DNA of 41,198 nucleotides from Bacteroidaceae bacterium (GTDB taxonomy: Bacteria; Bacteroidota; Bacteroidia; Bacteroidales; Bacteroidaceae), in contig JAGAYH010000056.1 in NCBI GenBank assembly GCA_017940565.1, positions 1 through 41,198 on the forward strand, given 5' to 3'. Position 1 is the first letter of the stretch; each line of letters begins with the position of its first letter. The translations under genes were made by a program, and so were the position numbers. Below are positions 1-8,061 of this stretch, piece by piece. The notes under the pieces were generated by a model. It made no database searches. It saw only the letters and a program-made list of their open reading frames with translations, and was not told the origin of the DNA.

Positions 1-131
1 ATGATGTCTTCGATAGGAAGGGCTTTAATTCAATGGAATGAAAATCAAGCTGATTATATCAGGGTGTAGATCCTGAGGAAATCATAGTAATATCCACAGA
101 CGAACCAATGAATATCCCAAACAAAGGTTAA
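1..131 (+). other. possible broken 3' end of an unidentified gene
   Basis: From position 1 one frame is open to a TAG at 67-69. A second frame, reached by a -1 step near position 60, continues as a coding-looking stretch containing DPEEIIVISTDEP and stops at 129-131. The two pieces could be the C-terminal end of a gene that starts before the window and has a frameshift. I do not recognise the family. The peptide is short, so this may be chance. Confidence 0.2.
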
Positions 132-195
132 ATACGTTAATTTTGCCTCCTTATTCCTGACATTGTCCAACCCTAAATCCACCTCTCTACCGTTT
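121..195 (+). repeat. imperfect ~75-bp direct repeat, left copy
   Basis: This copy starts with ACAAAGGTTAAATACGTTAA and ends with CTACCGTTT. The same two blocks occur at 3092-3166 in the same orientation with almost the same spacing; the middle has diverged. The two copies bracket the nuclease/HTH genes. They could be ends of a mobile segment, a duplicated upstream region of surface-protein genes, or a genome-wide repeat. Confidence 0.6.
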
Positions 196-215
196 AATGT
201 ATAAGTTATTGATTA

Positions 216-1255
216 TCAATGTTTAATGTATTCTTCAACAGAAATACTCTTTTCTTGTTGAAGATAATTTCTTAATTGTGTATAACCATTTCTGTTTATT
301 TTCTTGTAAAAATTATCTGCAAGTATAGCGTTAGCTGATTCCAGAGTCTGCAGTTGCTTACTCATATAAGCATTTGCAATCCATACAGAAGCTTGTCGAG
401 AGTCTGCTTCCGACCAGTTAACATCATAGTCTTTCATTATATCAACTTGAGCAGCAGATAAATCAAGTAGCTCATGCTCATATAATGATTTCCGATTCTT
501 TATATCCTCTTTTACATTAGGAGAAACAATTATCCTTGTTTTGTCCAATGGTGAGAACAAAACCATACCTTTTCCCAATAGCGAGTCGATACGCTTATGT
601 AAGAAATCTTCTTTAGTTACTGGCAATGCAAGCAATTCTATAACTTTACCGATAATGTCATCTTTGATTAATCCCTCGTCTGAATCAGAAAGAACAAGAG
701 GTAATGCGTCATCGTAAATTTGGCTTTTCAGATTTCTTGCATCCTTGGACAGAAAAGAATAGCTATGGAGAGCCATCTCACGATAATCCACATTTGTTCT
801 TTCAAAACGATGCAGATCATCATAGCCAATTCTGTCCAAAAATTGTCCCACAAGGTTATTCCCTATCATTAAATCTGCTATTAAGATTGGCGAAAAAACA
901 GAGCTCGGAATATTTAATTCTATGGAGATGATATTTTCTAATTCCCGACATTCTCTTTCTGTTAGGTTATAAGAACATAAAAAATAATATCTTTTTGCAC
1001 CTAACTTCTTGATACTTTTAGAAGCATCACGAAAAGCTTTTTTTTAATATCTGTTTTTTGGGTTGTTATTTGGTATGCTGCACACATTCGCTGTCCATCG
1101 GATTTTAGACTCGCATAATCTGTTCCACCATCATTAGTTCCATCAATATTTACGACTATAAGTTTAAAAACATTCTGTAAAGTAATTCTACAGGCTATTT
1201 CAAAATCTCGTTTTCCACATTTTGAAATGAAATTTGCAAAAGTTTCTTTATCCAT
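216..1255 (-). pseudogene. PD-(D/E)XK-like nuclease protein, split by a frameshift (or recoded)
   Basis: Two minus-strand frames form one protein. The first runs from ATG at 1255 to a TAG at 1001-1003; the second is open from upstream of 1037 to 216. They meet at a run of eight A followed by G (1045-1037). A -1 step there gives a continuous 346-aa protein with no stop. The N-terminal part has an acidic cluster (NIDGTNDGGTDY, residues ~37-48) followed ~10 residues later by YQITTQK, a spacing typical of PD-(D/E)XK folds with a QxxK end. The C-terminal ~250 residues are helical-looking and not recognised. The run reads A AAA AAG in the zero frame, the classical -1 slip heptamer, so recoding is possible; an indel mutation or homopolymer sequencing error is simpler. 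The gene lies downstream of a second nuclease gene on the same strand, with 158 bp between. Restriction or defence is an inference. Confidence 0.6.
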
Positions 1256-1413
1256 ATAATTGCTTTTATTTTATACGATTATATTAACTTATACTGTTTA
1301 TAACAAACAAGATAGTTTCAAATTAATAATGCTTTAATGTAACGTCTTTATGGAGCTTTCCAATTTTAATATGATCAGTTGTATAATCTTACTTCAATGC
1401 CGCAAGGTTATAA

Positions 1414-2673
1414 TTATCTATCCCCATTTTCATGCATTAAGAATTCTCTGATTTTTTCTTTGCTCGGTAATTGTAATTCATATCGAGCAACAAATAGTTG
1501 GGGATCTGTGAATGGGGTAAGGTACTCCACCATTTCCTGCCCATACTCTGTACATAGGAGTAGCCCAACAGGCGGATTGTCGTCAGGTTGCATATAATGT
1601 TTGCGATAATACTCAATGTACATATTGAGTTGTGCGGCATCTGCATAGTCTAGCCTATGGGCTTTCAATTCCACGATGCAATGGCATTTCAAAATACGAT
1701 GATAGAACACCAAGTCTGCCTTGTAATAACGGTCGTCTATCAATAACCTCTTCTGCTCTTCTTCAAGGCAGAACCCCATACCCAATTCCATGATGAAATC
1801 TTTTAGATGACTTACGATTGCTGTTTCTAAATCATTCTCATCTATTACATCTTTGGAAGAAAGACCAAGGAATTCAAAGTAATAAGGGGATTTGACATCC
1901 TGCTCAAAAGTTGGTCGCTCGGCTGTTCCGTTTATCTTTTTACAGAGCAATTCAGGCTTCTTACTCCACCCACTACGGGCATAGTAGTTGGTGTCTATCT
2001 GTCGCTGTAATTCTCTTACGCTCCAAGGTCCACGCATTGCCTCAATAGCATAAAATGCTCGCTGCATGGAATCTTCGACATGGAGAAGTTGAACAATATG
2101 TGTGAAAGAAAGTCGGTCGAATAAAGCCTGTGGAACAGTTTTTACACTCCCATCAGACAAACTCATGGCAAAGCCATCAGGAGAAATCCCAGTAACAATC
2201 AATGATTCTTGTGCCCTTGCAGATTTAGCAGTCAGCGACTGCTGTTTTCCTTCGTCTTGTAATTCAGCAATCAGTGACTGCTGAATCTGTGGAGGAAGAA
2301 ATGTTATTGGGGAGGACTCCACCGTTTCCCCACCAAAGCGTTCGAAAAGGTAGTTGGCTATAACGGAGCGTAATTCTGGATAAAGTATGTAAAACAAACG
2401 GTAACTGCGTAAGTTGGTAGCACTATAACTTTTACCGCCTAAGCGTTTTGAAAGTTTCTGAAGAAGACCTTCACCATATTTGGCCCTGTCTTTTCCATGC
2501 TGCTCATATTCTACTATATAATAGCCCGTCAACCATGCTTTTGTTGTTATATTACGATTGATGACAACACGGGCATCTTGTTGTAATGCGTCACCTATAC
2601 TCTTTATCTGAGAAACTAACGTCTCGAAGTTTTCTGAAAAATGATTTGCCGAGTGCTTGATAATGTCTGCCAT
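1414..2673 (-). CDS. YhcG/DUF1016-family PD-(D/E)XK nuclease
   Basis: A 419-aa protein with the two-part layout of the YhcG (DUF1016) family. The N-terminal winged-helix-like half contains the family pattern AWLTGYYIVEYEQHG and YGEGLLQKLSKRL. The C-terminal half is the PD-(D/E)XK nuclease, seen as DDRYYKADLVFYHRILKC and CIVELKAHRLDYADA, where ELK supplies the catalytic acidic and lysine residues. I chose ATG at 2673: it follows an AGGAAAGGA ribosome-binding site and lies 4 nt after the stop of the HTH gene. A longer reading would use TTG at 2718 and overlap that gene. Family members occur with restriction-modification and mobile DNA, but their exact role is poorly known. The gene forms an operon with the upstream HTH gene and has the AT-rich composition of the 1-3.8 kb segment. 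Confidence 0.85.
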   Translation of the reverse strand: MADIIKHSANHFSENFETLVSQIKSIGDALQQDARVVINRNITTKAWLTGYYIVEYEQHGKDRAKYGEGLLQKLSKRLGGKSYSATNLRSYRLFYILYPELRSVIANYLFERFGGETVESSPITFLPPQIQQSLIAELQDEGKQQSLTAKSARAQESLIVTGISPDGFAMSLSDGSVKTVPQALFDRLSFTHIVQLLHVEDSMQRAFYAIEAMRGPWSVRELQRQIDTNYYARSGWSKKPELLCKKINGTAERPTFEQDVKSPYYFEFLGLSSKDVIDENDLETAIVSHLKDFIMELGMGFCLEEEQKRLLIDDRYYKADLVFYHRILKCHCIVELKAHRLDYADAAQLNMYIEYYRKHYMQPDDNPPVGLLLCTEYGQEMVEYLTPFTDPQLFVARYELQLPSKEKIREFLMHENGDR

Positions 2674-2677
2674 ACGT

Positions 2678-2878
2678 TTAATCCTTTCCTGTAATAAGTT
2701 CCCGTTTATCAATGTCAAGTAACGTTGCTATCTTGTCTAATGTATATAGGTCTGGCTGAGACACATTGGTACACCACTTGCTCACAGTAGCAGGGTTCTT
2801 GCCCAATTCTTCTGCGAGCCACTTAGCCGTTCGCTTCTTTTCAACGAGTACAACTTTGATACGATTCAAATCTTTCAT
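2678..2878 (-). CDS. small XRE-family HTH regulator
   Basis: A 66-aa protein that is almost entirely a Cro/C1-type helix-turn-helix: TAKWLAEELGKNPATVSKW is the two-helix DNA-binding unit, followed by PDLYTLDKIATLLDID, the usual fourth and fifth helices. ATG at 2878 is preferred over the TTG two codons upstream. The gene is first in the operon, 4 nt ahead of the YhcG-type nuclease, with a clear promoter at 2903-2910. The order regulator-then-nuclease suggests it controls its own operon, as controller proteins of restriction systems do; this is inferred from context only. Confidence 0.85.
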   Translation of the reverse strand: MKDLNRIKVVLVEKKRTAKWLAEELGKNPATVSKWCTNVSQPDLYTLDKIATLLDIDKRELITGKD

Positions 2879-2902
2879 TTGCAAATCTCTTTAATTTGAA
2901 CG

Positions 2903-2910
2903 CAAAGATA
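2903..2910 (-). promoter_or_regulatory. Bacteroidota -7 box for the HTH-nuclease operon
   Basis: On the minus strand this reads TATCTTTG, matching TAnnTTTG, 25 nt upstream of the HTH start codon. A TTG at 2927-2925 is a possible but closely spaced -33 element. The rest of the 2885-3197 gap holds the right-hand repeat and no convincing gene. Confidence 0.6.
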
Positions 2911-3091
2911 CACAAAATAATCGACAACATAAGAACATTCATTCAAAAATGGCACTAACGAATGTGTTTTTTGAGATTATTAAGAGATTTTGTGTCTTGT
3001 AAGCTTAAAAAGAACGTAACCAGCCAAGGTTATTCCTTGCAAGCATAACTTACTATACAAAATCTGCACACTTCCTTCATTTTTGTGGTTT

Positions 3092-3166
3092 ACAAAAGTT
3101 AAATACGTTAATTCTTCATCATTTCCCCCATCTATAGAATCTGCGTCACCACTTTTCTACCGTTTT
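3092..3166 (+). repeat. imperfect ~75-bp direct repeat, right copy
   Basis: This copy matches 121-195: ACAAAAGTTAAATACGTTAA at the left end and TTCTACCGTTTT at the right, with the two blocks 59-60 bp apart in both copies. It lies between the HTH operon promoter and the BspA-like remnant. Confidence 0.6.
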
Positions 3167-3197
3167 AATCAAAACGTATTGGTACACAGCGAGTTGT

Positions 3198-3822
3198 AAA
3201 TACGGGGATTGCTCAAAACTCTCGAGTGTAAGCATTCCGAATTTAGTAACAAGTGTCGGACAATCTGCCTTTAAGGGTTGTTCTGGACTTACTCAGATTA
3301 GAATAGGGAAAGTACAGACTATTGGAAATTCTGCATTCGAAGGCTGTTCTGGATTAACAAACCTTGAAATACCAAATTTTGTCATAAGCATCAGGGCTGG
3401 AGCTTTTAAGGGATGCACCGGACTGACAAGCATCAACTTGGGTACATCACTAAAGGATATTGGAGAAGATGCATTCAAGGATTGCGAGAAAAAAAAGCGT
3501 GATTGTTAACAATCTATATCCACCTGAATGGTATAGAAATAACAATGTTGTAAATACTCCATTTGAAAAAGTTGTAATATGGTATGCCACTTTACATATT
3601 CCTGTTGGCTCAAAACGTGTTTACACCGAAGCGGCCGCAGACACCTGGGGGCAATTCTTCAATATCGTAGATGATATTACTGGCATTAAAAAGGTAACGA
3701 CAATGGAGAATGACTCTCATTCAACACAAAATAATTATTATGACCTACAAGGACGGCCAGTAAACAATCCCGTAAAAGGACAAATTTATATCGTTAATGG
3801 TAAGAAAGCATTAGCAAAGTAG
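3198..3822 (+). pseudogene. BspA-like leucine-rich-repeat protein remnant, frameshifted
   Basis: About four BspA-type leucine-rich repeats are readable from 3228 to 3477 (for example SAFKGCSGLT, SAFEGCSGLT, AGAFKGCTGLT). That frame ends in TAA at 3507-3509, just after an A8 run at 3489-3496. The next frame carries on with the normal BspA ending: a strand-rich linker, LHIPVGSKRVYTEAA, then the Prevotella-type C-terminal tail YDLQGRPVNNPVKGQIYIV and GKK. One A fewer would join the frames. There is no start codon, signal peptide or N-terminal part, so the gene is truncated at its 5' end as well. Intact relatives are surface or secreted adhesins. A sequencing error could explain the A8 shift but not the missing start. 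Confidence 0.75.
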
Positions 3823-3860
3823 GTGTAACTAGAAACAGAAACGGCGTTTCGTTTAAACAA

Positions 3861-3890
3861 GGCGGCGTCTCAAAAATTTGAGGCGCCGCC
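3861..3890. repeat. GC-rich palindrome, family copy 1; likely bidirectional terminator
   Basis: A 14-bp stem (GGCGGCGTCTCAAA pairing with TTTGAGGCGCCGCC, one G-T pair) with an AA loop, followed by T-rich DNA. It is placed between convergent genes. A second small inverted repeat (GAAACGGCGTTTC-like) precedes it. The same core recurs at 7987-8058, 14776-14813, 33731-33756 and 36922-36998. Confidence 0.7.
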
Positions 3891-3914
3891 TTTGATGTTA
3901 TTCATGGGTCAGGA

Positions 3915-4784
3915 TTATTCCACAGTGGTCTCCGAAGTCTCGGGAGCCTCGTCGATGAGGTCCATGAACTGGTCGAGCTTGGGGGTGATGATGATTTGGG
4001 TGCGGCGGTTGCGCTGCTTGCCCAGCTCGGTGTCGTTGGTGGCGATGGGGTTGTACTCACCGCGGCCGGCGGCCGTGAGGCGCTTGGGGTCAACACCGTA
4101 GTCGTTCTGCAGGGCCTGCACTACGGACGAGGCGCGCAGACAGCTGAGGTCCCAGTTGTTGCGGATGTTGGTCTTGGAGATGGGCACGGGGTCGGTGTTG
4201 CCTTCCACGAGGACGTCGTAGTCGCGGTAGTCCTTGATGATTTTGGCAATCTTGGAGAGGGTCTGGCCGGCGCGGGCGTTGATTTCGTAGCTGCCCGACT
4301 TGTAGAGCATGTTGTCGGCCAGGGAGATGTAAACCACGCCCTTTAGCACTTTGACATCGACTTCGGCCAGTTCGTCACGGTCGAGGGAGCGCGTGAGTTT
4401 GTTGGTCAGGGCGATGTTGAGGGAGTCGCTCTTCGTCTTGGCATCGACGAGTTGCTTGATGTAGCGGTTGGAAGCGTTGATTTCGTCCACCAGTTTGGAG
4501 ATGTTGATGCTTCCCTGCGAGTTCTGGCGCAGGCTCTGGTCGAGCGAGCCCTGCAGTTTGCGGTAGTCGGCGCGCAGTTCCTCGAGGCGCTTCTGTTCGG
4601 CGGCGATGCGCTCGCTGAGGCTCTTGGAGGAGGCGTTGCACTCGGCCAGTTCCACACGGATATCTTCGTTCAACTGTTTGAGCGTAGCATTCTCCGTGCG
4701 CAAGGCATCGAGTGCCTTTTTGTTACAGCTGCTCAGCACGACGGCGGCGAGCAGCACGGCTAATGTCAGTCTTACATGTTTCAT
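3915..4784 (-). CDS. OmpA-family lipoprotein with coiled-coil stalk
   Basis: A 289-aa outer-membrane or periplasmic protein that probably anchors the envelope to peptidoglycan. A lipoprotein signal peptide ends in LSSC (Cys20). Residues ~24-125 are a Leu/Glu/Lys-rich coiled coil. Residues ~150-270 form an OmpA C-terminal domain, with EGNTDPVP (Asp198) and NNWDLSCLRASSVVQAL holding the Asp and Arg that bind diaminopimelate, and RRTQIIITP near the end. A short acidic tail follows. It lacks a beta-barrel, so it is a lipid-anchored relative rather than classical OmpA. It appears monocistronic, ending at the palindrome at 3861-3890. Confidence 0.9.
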   Translation of the reverse strand: MKHVRLTLAVLLAAVVLSSCNKKALDALRTENATLKQLNEDIRVELAECNASSKSLSERIAAEQKRLEELRADYRKLQGSLDQSLRQNSQGSINISKLVDEINASNRYIKQLVDAKTKSDSLNIALTNKLTRSLDRDELAEVDVKVLKGVVYISLADNMLYKSGSYEINARAGQTLSKIAKIIKDYRDYDVLVEGNTDPVPISKTNIRNNWDLSCLRASSVVQALQNDYGVDPKRLTAAGRGEYNPIATNDTELGKQRNRRTQIIITPKLDQFMDLIDEAPETSETTVE

Positions 4785-4950
4785 TTTTCTTTCGTTTTTA
4801 TGTTCTGCCGCGGGGCAGGACGGGTTAATAATTCCATTTTGGGGCGCAAGTTACGCTTTTTCTTTTGTTTGCGCGCTCTGGAAGCCATAAATCCTGCTGT
4901 TTGTAAGCAATTTTATGGTTTCCGACGGGGTTTAGTTGCTTTTTTCGCAA

Positions 4951-5403
4951 CTATTCGGCCGGTATCTGGACGTCGAAGTCGCCTTTGCGGTGCTGGCGGT
5001 TCCAGCGGTAATAGCGTTGCAGTTCCTTGTCGGCCAGATGGGCGGCGTAGCCTACGAGGGCGGCGTCGTCGAGCAGACCGGCACCGGGCAGCCAGTCGGG
5101 CACGAAGTCGAAGGGCGACACCACGTAGGCCAGCAGGGCCACCAGCAACAGCAGTTTGCCGCGGCTGAAGTCCTTATACTGTCCTTTAACTACATCGGAG
5201 ACGTAGAGGTAGGCCAGGATGAGGTCTTTCACGACGGGCACAAAGGCTTTCTTGCGGAGCATGCCGGGCATATAGCGCAACACGCGGCCTATCTTGCCTT
5301 CGTCGTCAAGGAAACGCTCGGCCTCGTGCATCCAACGGCTATCTTCGAAGCGGTGGAAATAGTCGCGGCCACGGGCCAGAAGTTCTTTGCGGGTCATCTT
5401 CAT
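4951..5403 (-). CDS. YkvA/DUF1232-family membrane protein
   Basis: A 150-aa protein with the DUF1232 signature SPFDFVPDWLPGAGLLDD at residues ~96-113, set between two hydrophobic helices (LLLLVALLAYVV and DDAALVGYAAHL). The N-terminal ~80 residues are charged and probably cytoplasmic. The family is common in bacteria, and its biochemical role is not established. A promoter lies at 5480-5487 and it is probably transcribed alone. Confidence 0.85.
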   Translation of the reverse strand: MKMTRKELLARGRDYFHRFEDSRWMHEAERFLDDEGKIGRVLRYMPGMLRKKAFVPVVKDLILAYLYVSDVVKGQYKDFSRGKLLLLVALLAYVVSPFDFVPDWLPGAGLLDDAALVGYAAHLADKELQRYYRWNRQHRKGDFDVQIPAE

Positions 5404-5479
5404 GTCTGCTTGTTTTTTAAAGGCTGTCCGTTTATGGGAGACAACAGCGGTTTTACGTTTTAGCCATCAAATTTTGTGC

Positions 5480-5487
5480 CAAAAGTA
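5480..5487 (-). promoter_or_regulatory. -7 promoter box for the DUF1232 gene
   Basis: Minus-strand TACTTTTG fits TAnnTTTG and lies 77 nt upstream of the start codon. It is divergent from the box at 5531-5538. Confidence 0.5.
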
Positions 5488-5530
5488 GAAAATAAAAAAG
5501 GAAATAGGGGCACGAGTCATTAAAAAAATG

Positions 5531-5538
5531 TACTTTTG
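5531..5538 (+). promoter_or_regulatory. -7 promoter box for the EEP-symporter operon
   Basis: TACTTTTG fits TAnnTTTG, 31 nt before the ATG at 5570. Confidence 0.6.
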
Positions 5539-5569
5539 AAGCCAGAAAACGGTAAGTTTAACTCGAATT

Positions 5570-6490
5570 ATGATACAACGACGTATTTTTTTGCTTTTTA
5601 CGGCCTTTTTCCTGTTGGCCGCGCCCTGTAGTTTTGCCGACGGCACCAATCCGTATGTCCTGCCTCTCAAGATAATGAGCTACAACATACGCCACGGTGC
5701 CGGCATAGACGATGTGTTCGACCTCGACCGCACCGCCGGAGTTATCAACAAGCAAGCCCCCGACATTGTCGGCCTGCAGGAAGTGGACAGTGCGGGAAAC
5801 CGCTCAAAAAAAATCGATGAGACCGCATACCTGGCCAAAGCCACCGGCATGTACGGCACCTTCGGCCCGGCCATCCCCCTGGGGAACGGCAAGTACGGTG
5901 TGGCCATCCTGAGCAAGGAGAAACCAATCAGCACAAAAAACATACCCTTGCCCGGCGCCGAGAAACGCACCCTGCTCGTCTGCGAATTTGAGCACTATGT
6001 CTTCGCCTGCACCCACCTCGACCTGTCAGAGGACAGGCGGCTCGAATCTATCCCCATCATTATCGAGGAAGCGGCGAAATGGGAAAAGCCCTTCTACATC
6101 TGCGGCGACTGGAACGACACGCCAGGTTCCAAGACCATCACACAGATAAAGCGCAGCTTCACCATTCTCAGCCGCACCACCAATGTGGGCTCCACCAGCT
6201 GCTACACCTTCCCCGCCGACAAGCCCACATCGTGCATCGACTACATTGCCAAATACAAGAAGGGCACCACCAAAGCCCCCAAGACCCGTGAAGTCATTGA
6301 CGAGCCTGCTGCCTCCGACCACCGCCCCATCCTGGTGGAATTAGAGCTCAACATCACTCCCCAAGGCATCGGCACCCCGCTTGCCGACGACGCCCCCCGG
6401 CCCGTCTATTCGCTTGACGGACGCCCCGCCGGACAGCACAAACAGAAAGGCATCTACATCATAGGGAAAAAGAAACTATTTGTCAAATAG
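5570..6490 (+). CDS. secreted endonuclease/exonuclease/phosphatase-family enzyme
   Basis: A 306-aa hydrolase of the EEP superfamily (metal-dependent phosphodiesterases and phosphatases acting on nucleic acids, sphingomyelin or inositol phosphates). A signal peptide covers residues 1-24. Conserved motifs appear in order: MSYNIRHG, IVGLQEVD (metal-binding Glu), CTHLDLS, ICGDWNDTPGS (Asp/Asn), and SDHRPILVEL with the catalytic Asp-His pair. After the domain comes a linker and PVYSLDGRP...KGIYIIGKKK, a Prevotella-type C-terminal tail seen on exported proteins, so it probably acts at the cell surface or outside. The symporter gene follows after 15 nt and is presumably co-transcribed; the pairing suggests release and uptake of a small molecule. 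The substrate cannot be told from sequence. Confidence 0.88.
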   Translation: MIQRRIFLLFTAFFLLAAPCSFADGTNPYVLPLKIMSYNIRHGAGIDDVFDLDRTAGVINKQAPDIVGLQEVDSAGNRSKKIDETAYLAKATGMYGTFGPAIPLGNGKYGVAILSKEKPISTKNIPLPGAEKRTLLVCEFEHYVFACTHLDLSEDRRLESIPIIIEEAAKWEKPFYICGDWNDTPGSKTITQIKRSFTILSRTTNVGSTSCYTFPADKPTSCIDYIAKYKKGTTKAPKTREVIDEPAASDHRPILVELELNITPQGIGTPLADDAPRPVYSLDGRPAGQHKQKGIYIIGKKKLFVK

Positions 6491-6505
6491 TCACCTGCCA
6501 CGCCC

Positions 6506-7960
6506 ATGTATCCCGTCATCACCGCCGTTGTTGTCATTGCATACTTCCTGGTTCTCCTCCTGGTCTCCCACCTCACGGGGCGTGAACGCACCAACGACGC
6601 CTTCTTCCGCGCCGGCCGCCGCTCGCCCTGGTTCCTGGTAGCCTTCGGCATGATTGGCGCCAGCGTTTCCGGCGTCTCCTTCGTCAGTGTGCCCGGCTAT
6701 GTCGGAGCCACCCAGATGACCTACCTGCAGATGTGCATCGGCTTCTTCTTCGGCTACCTCGTCATCGCCTTCCTCCTCCTGCCGCTCTACTACCGCCACG
6801 GCCTCACCACCATCTACACATACCTCCAGCAGCGCTTCGGCAGCGCCAGCCACAAGACCGGCACCTCCTTCTTCCTGATCAGCAAGCTCACGGGAGCCTG
6901 CGCCCGCTTCTACCTCGTCTGCCTCATCCTTCAGCAGTTCGTCTTCGACAGCCTCGGCATCCCCTTCCTGGTCACCACCCTCATCATGCTGCTCCTCGTA
7001 TGGCTCTACACCCGCGGCTCAGGCATACGCACCCTCGTCTATACCGACACCCTCCAGACCCTCTGCATGCTCAGCGCCCTGGTCGTCACCATCGTCCTCA
7101 TCGCCGACAAGATGGGCCTCGACTTGCGCGGCGTCTACCACACCGTCGCCCAAAGCGACTACGGCCGCATCTTCGTTTTCGACGACTGGGCCTCAAAACA
7201 AAACTTCTGGAAACAATTCCTCAGCGGCGTCTTCGTAGCCATCGTCATGACAGGGCTCGACCAGGACATGATGCAGAAGAACCTCACCTGTAAAAACATC
7301 CGCGAGGCGCAGAAGGACATGTGCACCTACGGCATCTGCTTCATCCCCGTCAACCTGCTCTTCCTCGTCCTCGGTGTGCTGCTCTACACCTTCGCCAACC
7401 GGCAAGGCATCGCCGTGCCCGCCCAGAGCGACACCCTCTTCCCCATGCTCGTGCAGCAGGGCTGGTTCGGCATGACCGTCACCGTGCTCTTCATCCTCGG
7501 CATCACCGCCGCCGCCTTCTCCAGCGTCGACTCCGCCCTCACCGCTCTCACCACATCCGTCTGCATCGACCTGCTCGACATCGAGGGCAAGCCCTCCCCC
7601 CGCCTCTCCGCCGAGCGCCGCCGCCAGACGGTCCACATCCTCGTCGTCGCCCTCTTCGTCGTCTTCACCCTCATCTTCAAGGCCGTCAACAGCACCAGCG
7701 TCATCGACGCCATCTACATCATGGCCTCCTACACCTACGGCCCCCTGCTCGGCCTCTTCGCCTTCGGCATGTTCACCCGCCGCCAGCCGCGCGACCGCTG
7801 GATACCCCCCGTGGCCGTCGCCTCGCCCCTGCTCTGCTACGCCCTCAACCTCAGCGTAGCCCGCGCCACCGGCTACCATTTCGGCTACGAACTGCTCATG
7901 CTCAACGGCCTCCTCACCTTTGCAGGCCTGTGGGCCCTGTCGCTCGGACATTCAAAATAA
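6506..7960 (+). CDS. sodium:solute symporter (SSS family)
   Basis: A 484-aa inner-membrane transporter with about 13 hydrophobic segments and the pattern of the SSS family: an N-terminal TM1 with RTNDAFFRAGRRSPWFLVA, then GMIGASVSGVSFVSVPGY (unwound TM1/2 region), LTTIYTYLQQRFG, and AFSSVDSALTALTT in TM8, which carries the Ser/Thr residues that bind Na+. Substrates in the family include sugars, sialic acid, proline, iodide and vitamins; none can be assigned here. It follows the secreted EEP enzyme by 15 nt and is probably in its operon. It ends at the palindromes 7987-8058, facing the GH5 gene tail to tail. Confidence 0.9.
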   Translation: MYPVITAVVVIAYFLVLLLVSHLTGRERTNDAFFRAGRRSPWFLVAFGMIGASVSGVSFVSVPGYVGATQMTYLQMCIGFFFGYLVIAFLLLPLYYRHGLTTIYTYLQQRFGSASHKTGTSFFLISKLTGACARFYLVCLILQQFVFDSLGIPFLVTTLIMLLLVWLYTRGSGIRTLVYTDTLQTLCMLSALVVTIVLIADKMGLDLRGVYHTVAQSDYGRIFVFDDWASKQNFWKQFLSGVFVAIVMTGLDQDMMQKNLTCKNIREAQKDMCTYGICFIPVNLLFLVLGVLLYTFANRQGIAVPAQSDTLFPMLVQQGWFGMTVTVLFILGITAAAFSSVDSALTALTTSVCIDLLDIEGKPSPRLSAERRRQTVHILVVALFVVFTLIFKAVNSTSVIDAIYIMASYTYGPLLGLFAFGMFTRRQPRDRWIPPVAVASPLLCYALNLSVARATGYHFGYELLMLNGLLTFAGLWALSLGHSK

Positions 7961-7986
7961 CGGGGTCCCGCTTCGGGACGCAAAAG

Positions 7987-8058
7987 CGGCGTCTCGAAAA
8001 TTACAAGTCGGACTTCAAAAATCAGAAACGCCGCTTCAAAATTTTGAAGCGGCGTTTC
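7987..8058. repeat. GC-rich palindrome, family copy 2; bidirectional terminator
   Basis: Positions 8025-8058 are a perfect 34-bp palindrome (half site GAAACGCCGCTTCAAAA). Just upstream is a half copy, GCGGCGTCTCGAAAA, and the block CAAGTCGGACTTC, which resembles GGGACTTCGGCG near copies 3 and 4. It separates the convergent symporter and GH5 genes. Confidence 0.75.
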
Positions 8059-8061
8059 GTT

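Noticed and set aside
3489-3500. Programmed -1 frameshifting in the BspA-like gene
   Set aside because: A -1 step at the A8 run gives GCG TGA at once, so it cannot join the two frames.
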